Below, piece after piece: positions 56,719 to 64,000 of a stretch of 64,000 bases of DNA. Within the stretch, counting starts at the first letter, position 1. The number at the start of each line of letters is the position of its first letter. The stretch spans positions 434,001 through 498,000 of the forward strand of contig CAYMNQ010000001.1 in the NCBI GenBank assembly GCA_964391865.1. The letters are read 5' to 3'. A program made the position numbers and the translations under genes. Origin of the DNA: DASZQL01 sp964391865. Its GTDB lineage: Bacteria > Planctomycetota > Phycisphaerae > Phycisphaerales > UBA1924. Under the pieces are notes generated by a model, which saw only the letters and a program-made list of their open reading frames with translations, was not told where the DNA came from and made no database searches.

Positions 56719-59586
56719 ATGCATCATGCGATTGCTGTCGGCATGGCTCTGTCCGTTCTCACCCTCGCAGGCGGCGTGATCGGCGCGCCCCACGGTAGCA
56801 ACACTCCGTCGTGCGTGACCATCGGCGCGCTGAAAACCCGTGCCGCCGAGGTCGGCTCGACCACCTCGGTACCCGCCGCCCGCGACGCCGCCGCCGAGCA
56901 GAACGCTTACCTCGCCGCCCTCCGCGGCCGTCTCACCGGCGCGCACCAAGAGTGCTTCCCCGACGATCTCCCCGAAGCCGAGAAGGAACGCATCATCGCC
57001 GAGAACAGCGCCCTCCCGCCCACGCTCTTCGGGCTGGATGAGAACGAGCGCTTCTTCACCGCCGACACGATCTGGACCGGCGAAGGGCTGCAAGGCCCGC
57101 GCAACCAGGCCATCCCCGCTCACCTCACCTACAGCTTCCCCTCCGACGGCGTGCTCTGGGGCGTCGCCCCGCGACCCGTCGTCCCCAACGACTTCAACTC
57201 CGGGCTCGCGCACGTCCACGGCGGGGCCAACCCCGACTTCGGGCGCGAGCTCGTCCGCCAGGCCTTCGCCGGCTGGCGCCGATTCTCCGGGCTGCGCTAC
57301 ACCGAAGTCGGTGACGACAACTCCCAGCACGATACGAATGTCACCCGCGTGAGCACGCGCGGCGACCTGCGCGTCGGCGCTGGTTTCGCCTGGCCCGATT
57401 CGTACCTCGCGTACAACTTCTTCCCCACCAGCGGCTCCGACATGTTCAACAACAGCCGCTATTGGGAGGGCAATTTCTTCGCCCGACCCGACAACTCCTA
57501 CCGCTACTTCCGAAATGTGGAAGCCCACGAACACGGGCACGGCAACGGCTCCATCCACGTCGTCCCCTGCAACCAGGTCGCGCTCATGGAGCCCTTCATC
57601 AGCGTCGCCTACGACCAGCACCAGATCGACGACATCCGTAACGTCAACCGCGGCTACGGCGATCGGCTCGCGGGCAACAACTCCGCCGCTACCGCCTTCT
57701 CGCTCGGCTCCTACACCCCCAGCGCTCCGAAAGCCGTCGTGCTGAAGACCCTATCCACCAACGGCGTGGACGGCCCGAACGACACCGACGAAGACTGGTT
57801 CACCTTCACCATCAGCGGCGGCCCGCTCACCGGAGTCATCATCACCGTCACCCCCACCGGCGGGCAGTACGTCAACGGGCAGCAGTCTGGCGGCTGCTCC
57901 GGCACCACGGCAACCGTTGACGCCTCCGCCGCAGGCAATCTGTCCATCGAACTGCGCAACATGGGCGGCGCGAACGTCATCGCCAGCGCCACCGGGGCCG
58001 CCGCTGGCGCGCTCGAAACGCTCAACGCCCCCTCGCTCGCAAACGGCACATACCACGTCCGCGTCTTCGATCAGGGCCCGAATGACCCCGTGAACCAGAT
58101 TCTTCAGACCTACGACCTCTCCGTCCGCCGCGGCACCGCCAACGCGCCCCCCACCGCCATCGCGGGCGTCAACAAGCGCATCGGCACCAACACCACCTGC
58201 TACTTCCTGGGTGATATCAACTCGTACACGAATCAGGACGGCGCCACCCTCACCACCTACGACTGGGACCTCGACGGCAACGGCTCCTTCGAAACCGCCA
58301 ACAACCCGCGCCCCAGTACCGTCTACACCACCCCGGGCGTGCGCACTGTGACGCTCCGCGTTACCGACTCAAACGGGCAGACCGCTACCGACTCGATCGC
58401 CGTCGATGTCTTCAGCGAGCCATTCGCCGTCTTCGCCGTCCAGCCCTACCCCTTCCGCAACGCGCAGGGCACCAGTGTCCCCATCACCATCTTCGGCAAG
58501 GGCTTCGCGGGCATCACGCTCAGTTCGCTCAGCATCACCGGCACAGGCACGACGCTCAGCGGCACGCCCGTCATCACGATGGGCGGCACGCAGATCACGG
58601 GCGTGTCGGTGAACGTCGCCGCCAATGCACCGAAGGGCGCGCGGGTCATCACCGTGCAAGCCCCCGGCTCGAGCAGCACGGGACGCGCCACGTTCTACCT
58701 CTACCCACTCAACCCAGCACCCTTCAGCATCACGTCGCCCGCCAACGGCGCGACCACCGCCAGCACCACACCCGTCGTCGCGTGGTCGAACTCCGAGTGG
58801 GCCGCCCAGTACTTCGTGCAGATCGCCACCGACAACACCTTCGGCACGGGCACCATCGTCGCCAACAGCCCCAGCACGCTCATTGACACCGCGTGGCAGA
58901 CGCCCATCGGCGCGCTCTCCACCAACACCACCTACTTCGCCCGCGTCCGCGCCCGCAACGAGACCGGCTCCGACACCTTCACGCCCACCATCTCTTTCAC
59001 CACCGGCGGCTCGTCGATCAACAACGACGACTGCGCCAACGCGATCAACGTCCTCGCCGGCGCGACGCCCTTCAACAACGCCAACTCCACCACCGACGGC
59101 CCGGACGATCCTGTCTGCCAGTCGGGCGGCTCGTTCATCCAGAACGATGTCTGGTACCGCTACGTCGCCACGTGCGACGGAGATCTCACGGTCGGTCTCT
59201 GCGGCGCCACTTTCGACACCATGCTCGCGGTGTACGACGACTCCAACTGCCCCGTCGATGGCAATCTCGTCGCCTGCGATGACGATGCCTGCGCCCCCGC
59301 TTCGCTCATCACCACTCCGGCGATCAACGGCAAGACCTACTACATCCGCATCGGCGGCTGGTTCGGATCGACAGGTTCAGGCATGATGACCATTGCCTGT
59401 ACCCCCGCCTGCCCGGGCGACGCAAACGGCGACGGCACCGTCAACCTCGCCGACATCGCCCTCATCACCACCAACTGGACCGCCGCCGTCCCCCCCGGCA
59501 CCAGCGGCGATCTTTCAGGCAACGGCGTCATCGGCCTCGAAGACCTCGCCATCGTCATCCAGAATTGGGGAACAAGCTGCTCGTGA
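56719..59586 (+). CDS. Secreted matrixin-like metalloprotease with PKD and dockerin domains (1)
   Basis: This 955-residue protein starts at ATG 56719. The signal peptide is AVGMALSVLTLAGGVIGA. The peptidase domain (about 90-330) has H270-E-H-G-H274-G-N-G-S-I-H280, the zinc-binding HExxHxxxxxH of metzincins, with Met-turn-like VALMEPF. A pre-peptidase-type domain, a PKD domain (YDWDLDGNGSFET), an IPT-like part (GTSVPITIFGKGFAG), a fibronectin-like part and a second calcium-binding-like domain follow. The end has two dockerin-type loops (DANGDGTVNLADIALITTNW, NGVIGLEDLAIVIQNWG). It probably digests or decorates extracellular polymer. The gene at 59989 is a tandem paralogue. Confidence 0.88.
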   Translation: MHHAIAVGMALSVLTLAGGVIGAPHGSNTPSCVTIGALKTRAAEVGSTTSVPAARDAAAEQNAYLAALRGRLTGAHQECFPDDLPEAEKERIIAENSALPPTLFGLDENERFFTADTIWTGEGLQGPRNQAIPAHLTYSFPSDGVLWGVAPRPVVPNDFNSGLAHVHGGANPDFGRELVRQAFAGWRRFSGLRYTEVGDDNSQHDTNVTRVSTRGDLRVGAGFAWPDSYLAYNFFPTSGSDMFNNSRYWEGNFFARPDNSYRYFRNVEAHEHGHGNGSIHVVPCNQVALMEPFISVAYDQHQIDDIRNVNRGYGDRLAGNNSAATAFSLGSYTPSAPKAVVLKTLSTNGVDGPNDTDEDWFTFTISGGPLTGVIITVTPTGGQYVNGQQSGGCSGTTATVDASAAGNLSIELRNMGGANVIASATGAAAGALETLNAPSLANGTYHVRVFDQGPNDPVNQILQTYDLSVRRGTANAPPTAIAGVNKRIGTNTTCYFLGDINSYTNQDGATLTTYDWDLDGNGSFETANNPRPSTVYTTPGVRTVTLRVTDSNGQTATDSIAVDVFSEPFAVFAVQPYPFRNAQGTSVPITIFGKGFAGITLSSLSITGTGTTLSGTPVITMGGTQITGVSVNVAANAPKGARVITVQAPGSSSTGRATFYLYPLNPAPFSITSPANGATTASTTPVVAWSNSEWAAQYFVQIATDNTFGTGTIVANSPSTLIDTAWQTPIGALSTNTTYFARVRARNETGSDTFTPTISFTTGGSSINNDDCANAINVLAGATPFNNANSTTDGPDDPVCQSGGSFIQNDVWYRYVATCDGDLTVGLCGATFDTMLAVYDDSNCPVDGNLVACDDDACAPASLITTPAINGKTYYIRIGGWFGSTGSGMMTIACTPACPGDANGDGTVNLADIALITTNWTAAVPPGTSGDLSGNGVIGLEDLAIVIQNWGTSCS

Positions 59587-59849
59587 GAGCCGCGCACGAG
59601 GCGCGGTGCACCGCAGAAATCTCGCGTCCTGCGTCTTGCGCCGGACGGGTGCTGCACCGCGCTCGGGCTGATCGCTGAAGGTTGAGAACTCACATCCGAA
59701 CCCCGATGCCCGAAGCCGGACTCCCCCGGACCCAAGCCCGGACACCCCGACCGCCGCGCACGGCACCCCGGCGCGCGCAAAATCAGTGACCTGCAACAAA
59801 ACCTCCCCGCCGTGCTGGAAACCATATTCCATCCGCGCCATGATGGGGG

Positions 59850-59908
59850 TACAGTGGCGGGTGTCTGAGGGAAGCCGGCCGTGTCCAACCGTGGTCGCGG
59901 GGGTCCGG
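59850..59908 (+). promoter_or_regulatory. Conserved promoter-leader before metalloprotease 2
   Basis: TACAGT (59850-59855), GGCCGTGTCCAACC (59877-59890) and GGGTCCGG (59901-59908) repeat the arrangement upstream of the paralogue at 56719. The rest of the 402-bp gap (59587-59988) holds no gene I can support. Confidence 0.5.
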
Positions 59909-59988
59909 CGAGAGATGATGATCCAGCCGGCGTCGGGCGCTGTGTTCTTGCCAGCCCGCTCGCCGCGAAGCACTTGGGGTCCATTCAC

Positions 59989-62952
59989 ATGCAGCGAGCG
60001 AGCGCTCTCGGTCTGTCGTCGTCCCTGTGTCTGATCCTCGCCACGGGCAGCGCCCACGCCGAGGACCGCGCCTTCGACGCGACCCCGCCGCGCGCCGAGC
60101 CGGCGTTCAGCGGCTTCTGCCCTCCGATCACGGCATCCGCCGACGACGCCCGCCTCGCCGCCGCCGAGCAGCGCGCGTACCTCGGGGCGCTCGCGTCGCG
60201 CTTCGGGCGCGCCGCCGAGCCGCAGCACTGCTACCCCGACAACCTGCCCCCCGCCGAGCGCGAGCGGATCATCACCGAGACGGAACTGCTCGCGCCGGTA
60301 CTGTGGGGGCTCGACCCGAACCAGCGCTTCTTCCCCGCCGGCACCGTGTGGACGGGCGACGGCGCGCAGGGCCCCTCGCGCCAAGCGATCCCCGTCCGCT
60401 TCACCTACAGCTTCCCACCCGACGGCACGCTCTGGGGGCTCGCGCCGCGCCCCGTTGTCCCCAACGATCTGAACTCCGCGCTCGCGTTCGTCTTCGGCGG
60501 GACCAACCCCGATCTCGGGCGCGAGTACATGCGCCAAGCACTCGCCGGCTGGCGACGCACCGCCAACATGAGCTACACCGAAGTCGCCGACGACGGCAGC
60601 CAGCACGATTTCGACGTCGCCCGCCGCTCGACCCGCGGCGACATCCGCATCGGCGCCGGATTCCCCTGGCCCGACTCCTACCTCGCGTACAACTTCTTCC
60701 CCGACGGCGGCAGCGACATGTTCTTCAACAGCCGCTACTGGGAGGGCAACTTCTTCGCCCGGCCCGACAATTCCTATCGCTACCTGCGCAACACCACCGC
60801 GCACGAGCACGGGCACGGCATCGGCTGCTTCCACGTCACCCCTTGCACCGAAACCGCGCTGATGGAGCCGTTCATCAGCGTCGCATACGAGCAGCAACAG
60901 ATCGACGACATCCGCAACAGCCACACGAACTACGGCGACCGCTACGCCGGAAACACCTCCCCCGCGAGCGCAAAGGATTTCGGCAACCTCACGTCGCCGA
61001 GCGTGCGCAGCGTTTTCGAACGCACCCTCTCCACCAACGGCGCCGGCGGTCCGGGCGGCACGGGTGAGGACTGGTTCCGATTCACCACTTCATCCACGCA
61101 AGACATCACCATCACCGTCACCCCCACCGGCGGCACCTATGTCAACGGATCGCAGTCGTCGAGCTGCAGCGGCCCGCAGGCGACGGTCAACGCCTCGGCC
61201 GCGGGCAACCTCGCCGTCGAGCTGCGCGACAGCGCCGGCGCGGTGACGATCCTTTCCGCGTCGAGCGCGCCCGCGGGCATCGCCGAAGTCATCAACGCCC
61301 CCGGACGCCCCGCCGGCACGTACACCCTCCGCGTCGTCGATAACGGGCCGAATGACCCGGTGAATCAGATCCTCCAGACCTACGACCTGACCGTCCGCGT
61401 GGGCGCCAGTTTCGCGCCCCCCACCGCCATCGCGGGCTTGAACAAGCGCATCGGCACCGGCACCGCCTGCTACTTCATGGGCGATATCAATTCCTTCGCC
61501 AATGACAGCGGCGCAAGCATCACGCAATACGACTGGGACCTCGACGGCGACGGCACCTTCGAAACCATCGACGACCCGCGCCCCAGCACCGACTACAACA
61601 CGCCGGGCACCCGCGCCGTCACGCTCCGCGTCACCGACTCCAACGGCATGACCGACACCGACACGATTAATGTCGAAGTGTTCGACGAATCCTTCTCCGT
61701 CAACGCGATCTCGCCCTACCCCTGGCGCCAGGCGCAAGGCACCACGGTCCCCATCACCATCTTCGGCAAGGGACTCTCGGCGATCACATCCGTCGATCAG
61801 ATCACGCTCAGCGGCAGCGGCATCACGCTCATCGGCGTGCCCAACGTTTCCGCCGACGGCGCGACGCTCACGGGCCTCTCTGCCATCGTCGACGCGAACG
61901 CCCCGAAGGGTGCGCGCGTCGTCACCGTCACGCCCCCGGGCGACGGCCCGGCCGGAACCGCCGCGTTTTATCTCTACCCGCTCGAGCCGGGCAACTTCCA
62001 GATCACCTCGCCCAGCACCGGCTCCGTCATCCCCACCGCCACGCCCACGTTCTACTGGACCGACTCGCCCGACGCGGTGCTCTACTTCGTGCAGATCGCC
62101 AGCGACGCGGCCTTCAGCAGTGTTGTGATGACCAGCCTCAACGCCTCCATCGGCATCGGCTGGCAGGCCAGCGTCGGCGTGCTCCAGCCCAACACCACCT
62201 ACTTTGTCCGCGTCCGCGCGCAGAACGAGACGGGGATCAGCGTCTTCACGCCGACGGTCATGTTCACCACCGGTGCCGTCAGCGGGAATAACGACGCTTG
62301 CGACAACGCCATCCGCGTCTTTGACGGGCTCACCCCGTACACGAACGGCGGCGCCACGACCGACGGGCCGGACGACGAAGCCTGCTTCTCGGGCGGGCAG
62401 TTCCTGCGGAACGACACATGGTACACCTACACCGCTACCTGCAGCGGCTCGCTCACCGTCGCGCTCTGCGGCTCGACGCACGACTCCATGCTGAGCGTCT
62501 ACGACACCCAGTGCCCCGATGGCCCGAATCAGCAGATCACCTGCATGGACGATGGCTGCGGTCTCTCATCATTCGTCACATTCGCCTGCTCGCTGGGGCG
62601 AACATACGTCATCCGCACCGGCGGCTGGGGCGGGCAACGCGGCTACGGGCACATGGTCATCACCTGCACCCCCGCCTGCCCGGGCGACGCCGACGGCGAC
62701 GCGCTCGTCGGTCTTTCCGACATCGCCGTCATGATCCTTCACTGGGAGCAGCCCGTGCAGCCCGGCACCAACGGCGACCTCTCCGCCGACGGCATCATCG
62801 GCCCGGACGACATCAGCGTCGTCATCACCAACTGGGGCTCCAACTGCAACCAGGATCTCCGCATCGGAGATGAAGGGCTGATCAGCGGCCAAGGCAGCGG
62901 CGGCACGCCGCTGGGCGAGGACGGCACGACGAATCGGCCCCGCGCGCGATGA
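59989..62952 (+). CDS. Secreted matrixin-like metalloprotease with PKD and dockerin domains (2)
   Basis: This 987-residue protein starts at ATG 59989. The signal peptide is LGLSSSLCLILATGSAHA. It is a domain-by-domain paralogue of 56719-59586. H272-E-H-G-H276-G-I-G-C-F-H282 is the zinc site, with ALMEPF, PKD YDWDLDGDGTFET, IPT-like GTTVPITIFGKGLSA, and dockerin-type loops DADGDALVGLSDIAVMILHW and DGIIGPDDISVVITNWG. A Cys replaces Ser in the zinc loop. A short tail (GSGGTPLGEDGTTNRPRAR) follows the last loop. Duplication with promoter is evident from the shared leader. Confidence 0.88.
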   Translation: MQRASALGLSSSLCLILATGSAHAEDRAFDATPPRAEPAFSGFCPPITASADDARLAAAEQRAYLGALASRFGRAAEPQHCYPDNLPPAERERIITETELLAPVLWGLDPNQRFFPAGTVWTGDGAQGPSRQAIPVRFTYSFPPDGTLWGLAPRPVVPNDLNSALAFVFGGTNPDLGREYMRQALAGWRRTANMSYTEVADDGSQHDFDVARRSTRGDIRIGAGFPWPDSYLAYNFFPDGGSDMFFNSRYWEGNFFARPDNSYRYLRNTTAHEHGHGIGCFHVTPCTETALMEPFISVAYEQQQIDDIRNSHTNYGDRYAGNTSPASAKDFGNLTSPSVRSVFERTLSTNGAGGPGGTGEDWFRFTTSSTQDITITVTPTGGTYVNGSQSSSCSGPQATVNASAAGNLAVELRDSAGAVTILSASSAPAGIAEVINAPGRPAGTYTLRVVDNGPNDPVNQILQTYDLTVRVGASFAPPTAIAGLNKRIGTGTACYFMGDINSFANDSGASITQYDWDLDGDGTFETIDDPRPSTDYNTPGTRAVTLRVTDSNGMTDTDTINVEVFDESFSVNAISPYPWRQAQGTTVPITIFGKGLSAITSVDQITLSGSGITLIGVPNVSADGATLTGLSAIVDANAPKGARVVTVTPPGDGPAGTAAFYLYPLEPGNFQITSPSTGSVIPTATPTFYWTDSPDAVLYFVQIASDAAFSSVVMTSLNASIGIGWQASVGVLQPNTTYFVRVRAQNETGISVFTPTVMFTTGAVSGNNDACDNAIRVFDGLTPYTNGGATTDGPDDEACFSGGQFLRNDTWYTYTATCSGSLTVALCGSTHDSMLSVYDTQCPDGPNQQITCMDDGCGLSSFVTFACSLGRTYVIRTGGWGGQRGYGHMVITCTPACPGDADGDALVGLSDIAVMILHWEQPVQPGTNGDLSADGIIGPDDISVVITNWGSNCNQDLRIGDEGLISGQGSGGTPLGEDGTTNRPRAR

Positions 62953-63136
62953 GGAGTCGGGAGTTTGGAGTTTCGAGTTTGGAGCCGGCAATCAACGTTC
63001 GTCGCCTGCAGCGTGCCTTCCGCCCGCGGAGCGGGCGCGCGATGGTTGCCAGACGCGCCAGCGTCTGGTCCGCGGCACTCCCACATTTCCTTTGTCTTCC
63101 CATTCGTCTCGCCCGCGAAACAGGCGAGCGAAGCCA

Positions 63137-64000
63137 TCACGGCGCATCCCAGCACGTCGGGCAATTCGGCACGATCACCGTCACGGTCTGGATCGCCGAG
63201 GAACCCGCTTCGGAGATCGACACTTCGATCTCGCCCGTAGTGGTCGGGTCCGTCGCGCCGGTCGGGATCAGCGTGAAGCGCCCAAGGAACACATAGAACG
63301 CGCTATCGCCGAAGAGCTGCTGGTTCTGCGCGGCCGTCACGCTGCCGAAGCCCGCGCCGGCCCACAGCGCGCGGAGCGGGTTGAGCCATTCGCCGTCGTC
63401 GTTCAAGAACGGCCCGCCCAGCGCCTGAGCGCGGGCCGTCGTGCCGAGCGCCAACCCCGAATCGAATCGGCGGCAATCAGTGAGCGACGCGCCGGTGACC
63501 GGGCGGAAATCGAAGCCGCTGATGTGCTGGAAGACCCGCGCGCCGTTGACGGTCACGCCGTCGTTCGTCAGCGGCCCGGTGGCGCTTACGCCGCCCGACA
63601 GCACCACCAGCACACTGAACGGCATCGCCGAATTCATGCGCAGATACAGATCGCCCGAGCGCGCGTTATCGAGGTCGGGGAAGCCGTCCTCGTCGGCGTC
63701 TTCATCATCGCAGCCTGTCACCGCGACCGGCAGCCAGATCGCCGAGAGCGTCTGCGTGGGCGGCTCGCCCCCGCCGCCCGTGCCGGGCGTGGAGTCGCAG
63801 GCATCGCCGATGCCGTCGCCGTCGGTGTCGGTCTGCGTGGGGTTGGGGTTGGTCGGGCAGTTGTCCTCGGTATTGGGCACGCCGTCGTCGTCGGCGTCCT
63901 CATCGGGCGTAACGGTCTCGCACGCGTCACCCACGCCGTCCGCGTCGGCATCGGCCTGCGTGGGGTTCGCGGTGTTCACGCAGTTGTCGCAGGCGTCGCC
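63137..64000 (-). CDS. Thrombospondin-type-3 repeat protein, 5' end beyond window
   Basis: On the minus strand, open reading continues past the right edge. The visible part begins with calcium-binding TSP3 repeats (DACDNC, DADADGVGDACE, DTDGDGIGDACD), then a Gly linker and a beta-rich domain (PFSVLVVLSGGVSATGPLTNDGVTV, FYVFLGRFTLIPTG). Two Cys sit at the end (VPNCPTCW). It is probably a secreted or surface protein. About 185 bp between it and the stop at 62952 hold only GGAGTTTGGAGTTTC-type repeat DNA (about 62950-62985). Confidence 0.8.
   Translation of the reverse strand, partial: GDACDNCVNTANPTQADADADGVGDACETVTPDEDADDDGVPNTEDNCPTNPNPTQTDTDGDGIGDACDSTPGTGGGGEPPTQTLSAIWLPVAVTGCDDEDADEDGFPDLDNARSGDLYLRMNSAMPFSVLVVLSGGVSATGPLTNDGVTVNGARVFQHISGFDFRPVTGASLTDCRRFDSGLALGTTARAQALGGPFLNDDGEWLNPLRALWAGAGFGSVTAAQNQQLFGDSAFYVFLGRFTLIPTGATDPTTTGEIEVSISEAGSSAIQTVTVIVPNCPTCWDAP

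Overview
The window is high-GC bacterial DNA that looks like Planctomycetota, most likely a Phycisphaerae-type genome. The support is secreted proteins ending in dockerin-like calcium repeats (cores such as GLSDIAVVTSNWG), a PEP-CTERM-like tail ending in RRRR, a type II pseudopilin of the planctomycete kind, very large secreted hydrolases, and short purine-rich dispersed repeats. The lineage is inferred; there is no rRNA in the window.

Layout. (1) 1-6915, minus strand: a type I-U (now called I-G) CRISPR-Cas operon transcribed leftwards as cas4-cas1 fusion, cas2, cas3, a Csb3-like gene and csb1 (cas7, cut by the window edge). No CRISPR array is visible. (2) 6914-9513: a module made of about 420 bp of conserved upstream DNA, a possible 31-residue peptide, a large serine recombinase, a hairpin, and a 13-bp repeat of the 3' end of an initiator tRNA gene. 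(3) 9924-14246: a giant secreted PEP-CTERM/dockerin protein. (4) 14884-32398, all plus strand: a heavy-metal resistance cluster with an RND tripartite pump, a P-type ATPase, an adaptor plus ABC plus two FtsX permeases, and several Cys- or His-rich secreted proteins, with no recognisable regulator gene. (5) 33009-37857: a phage-like cassette (ParB/methyltransferase, small and large terminase-like genes, an ArdC-like remnant) without structural phage genes. (6) 38040-45441: a ribbon-helix-helix regulator followed by three overlapping DNA methyltransferase genes, the last with a possible nuclease head. (7) 45452-48066: a second copy of the recombinase module. (8) 48069-48142: an intact initiator tRNA-fMet gene on the minus strand. 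(9) 48818-64000: genes that look like ordinary chromosome, including a subtilisin-like secreted protein, a small lipoprotein operon, a cyclodeaminase, a pseudopilin, two tandem secreted metalloproteases and a thrombospondin-type-3 repeat protein.

Reading. Both recombinase modules point toward a copy of the same 13 bases: 9501-9513 behind copy 1, and 48067-48079 behind copy 2, where those bases are the 3' end of the intact tRNA-fMet gene. The simplest model is accretion of two integrative elements at the initiator tRNA gene. One element is the 38.57-kb segment between the repeats. The other lies to its left and carries the CRISPR-Cas operon. In both, defence-type cargo (cas4-cas1, or the methyltransferase operon) abuts the same sharp left edge of the recombinase module. 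The most interesting candidates are this tRNA-fMet element family with exchangeable defence cargo, and the regulator plus triple-methyltransferase operon, which I do not recognise as a described system.
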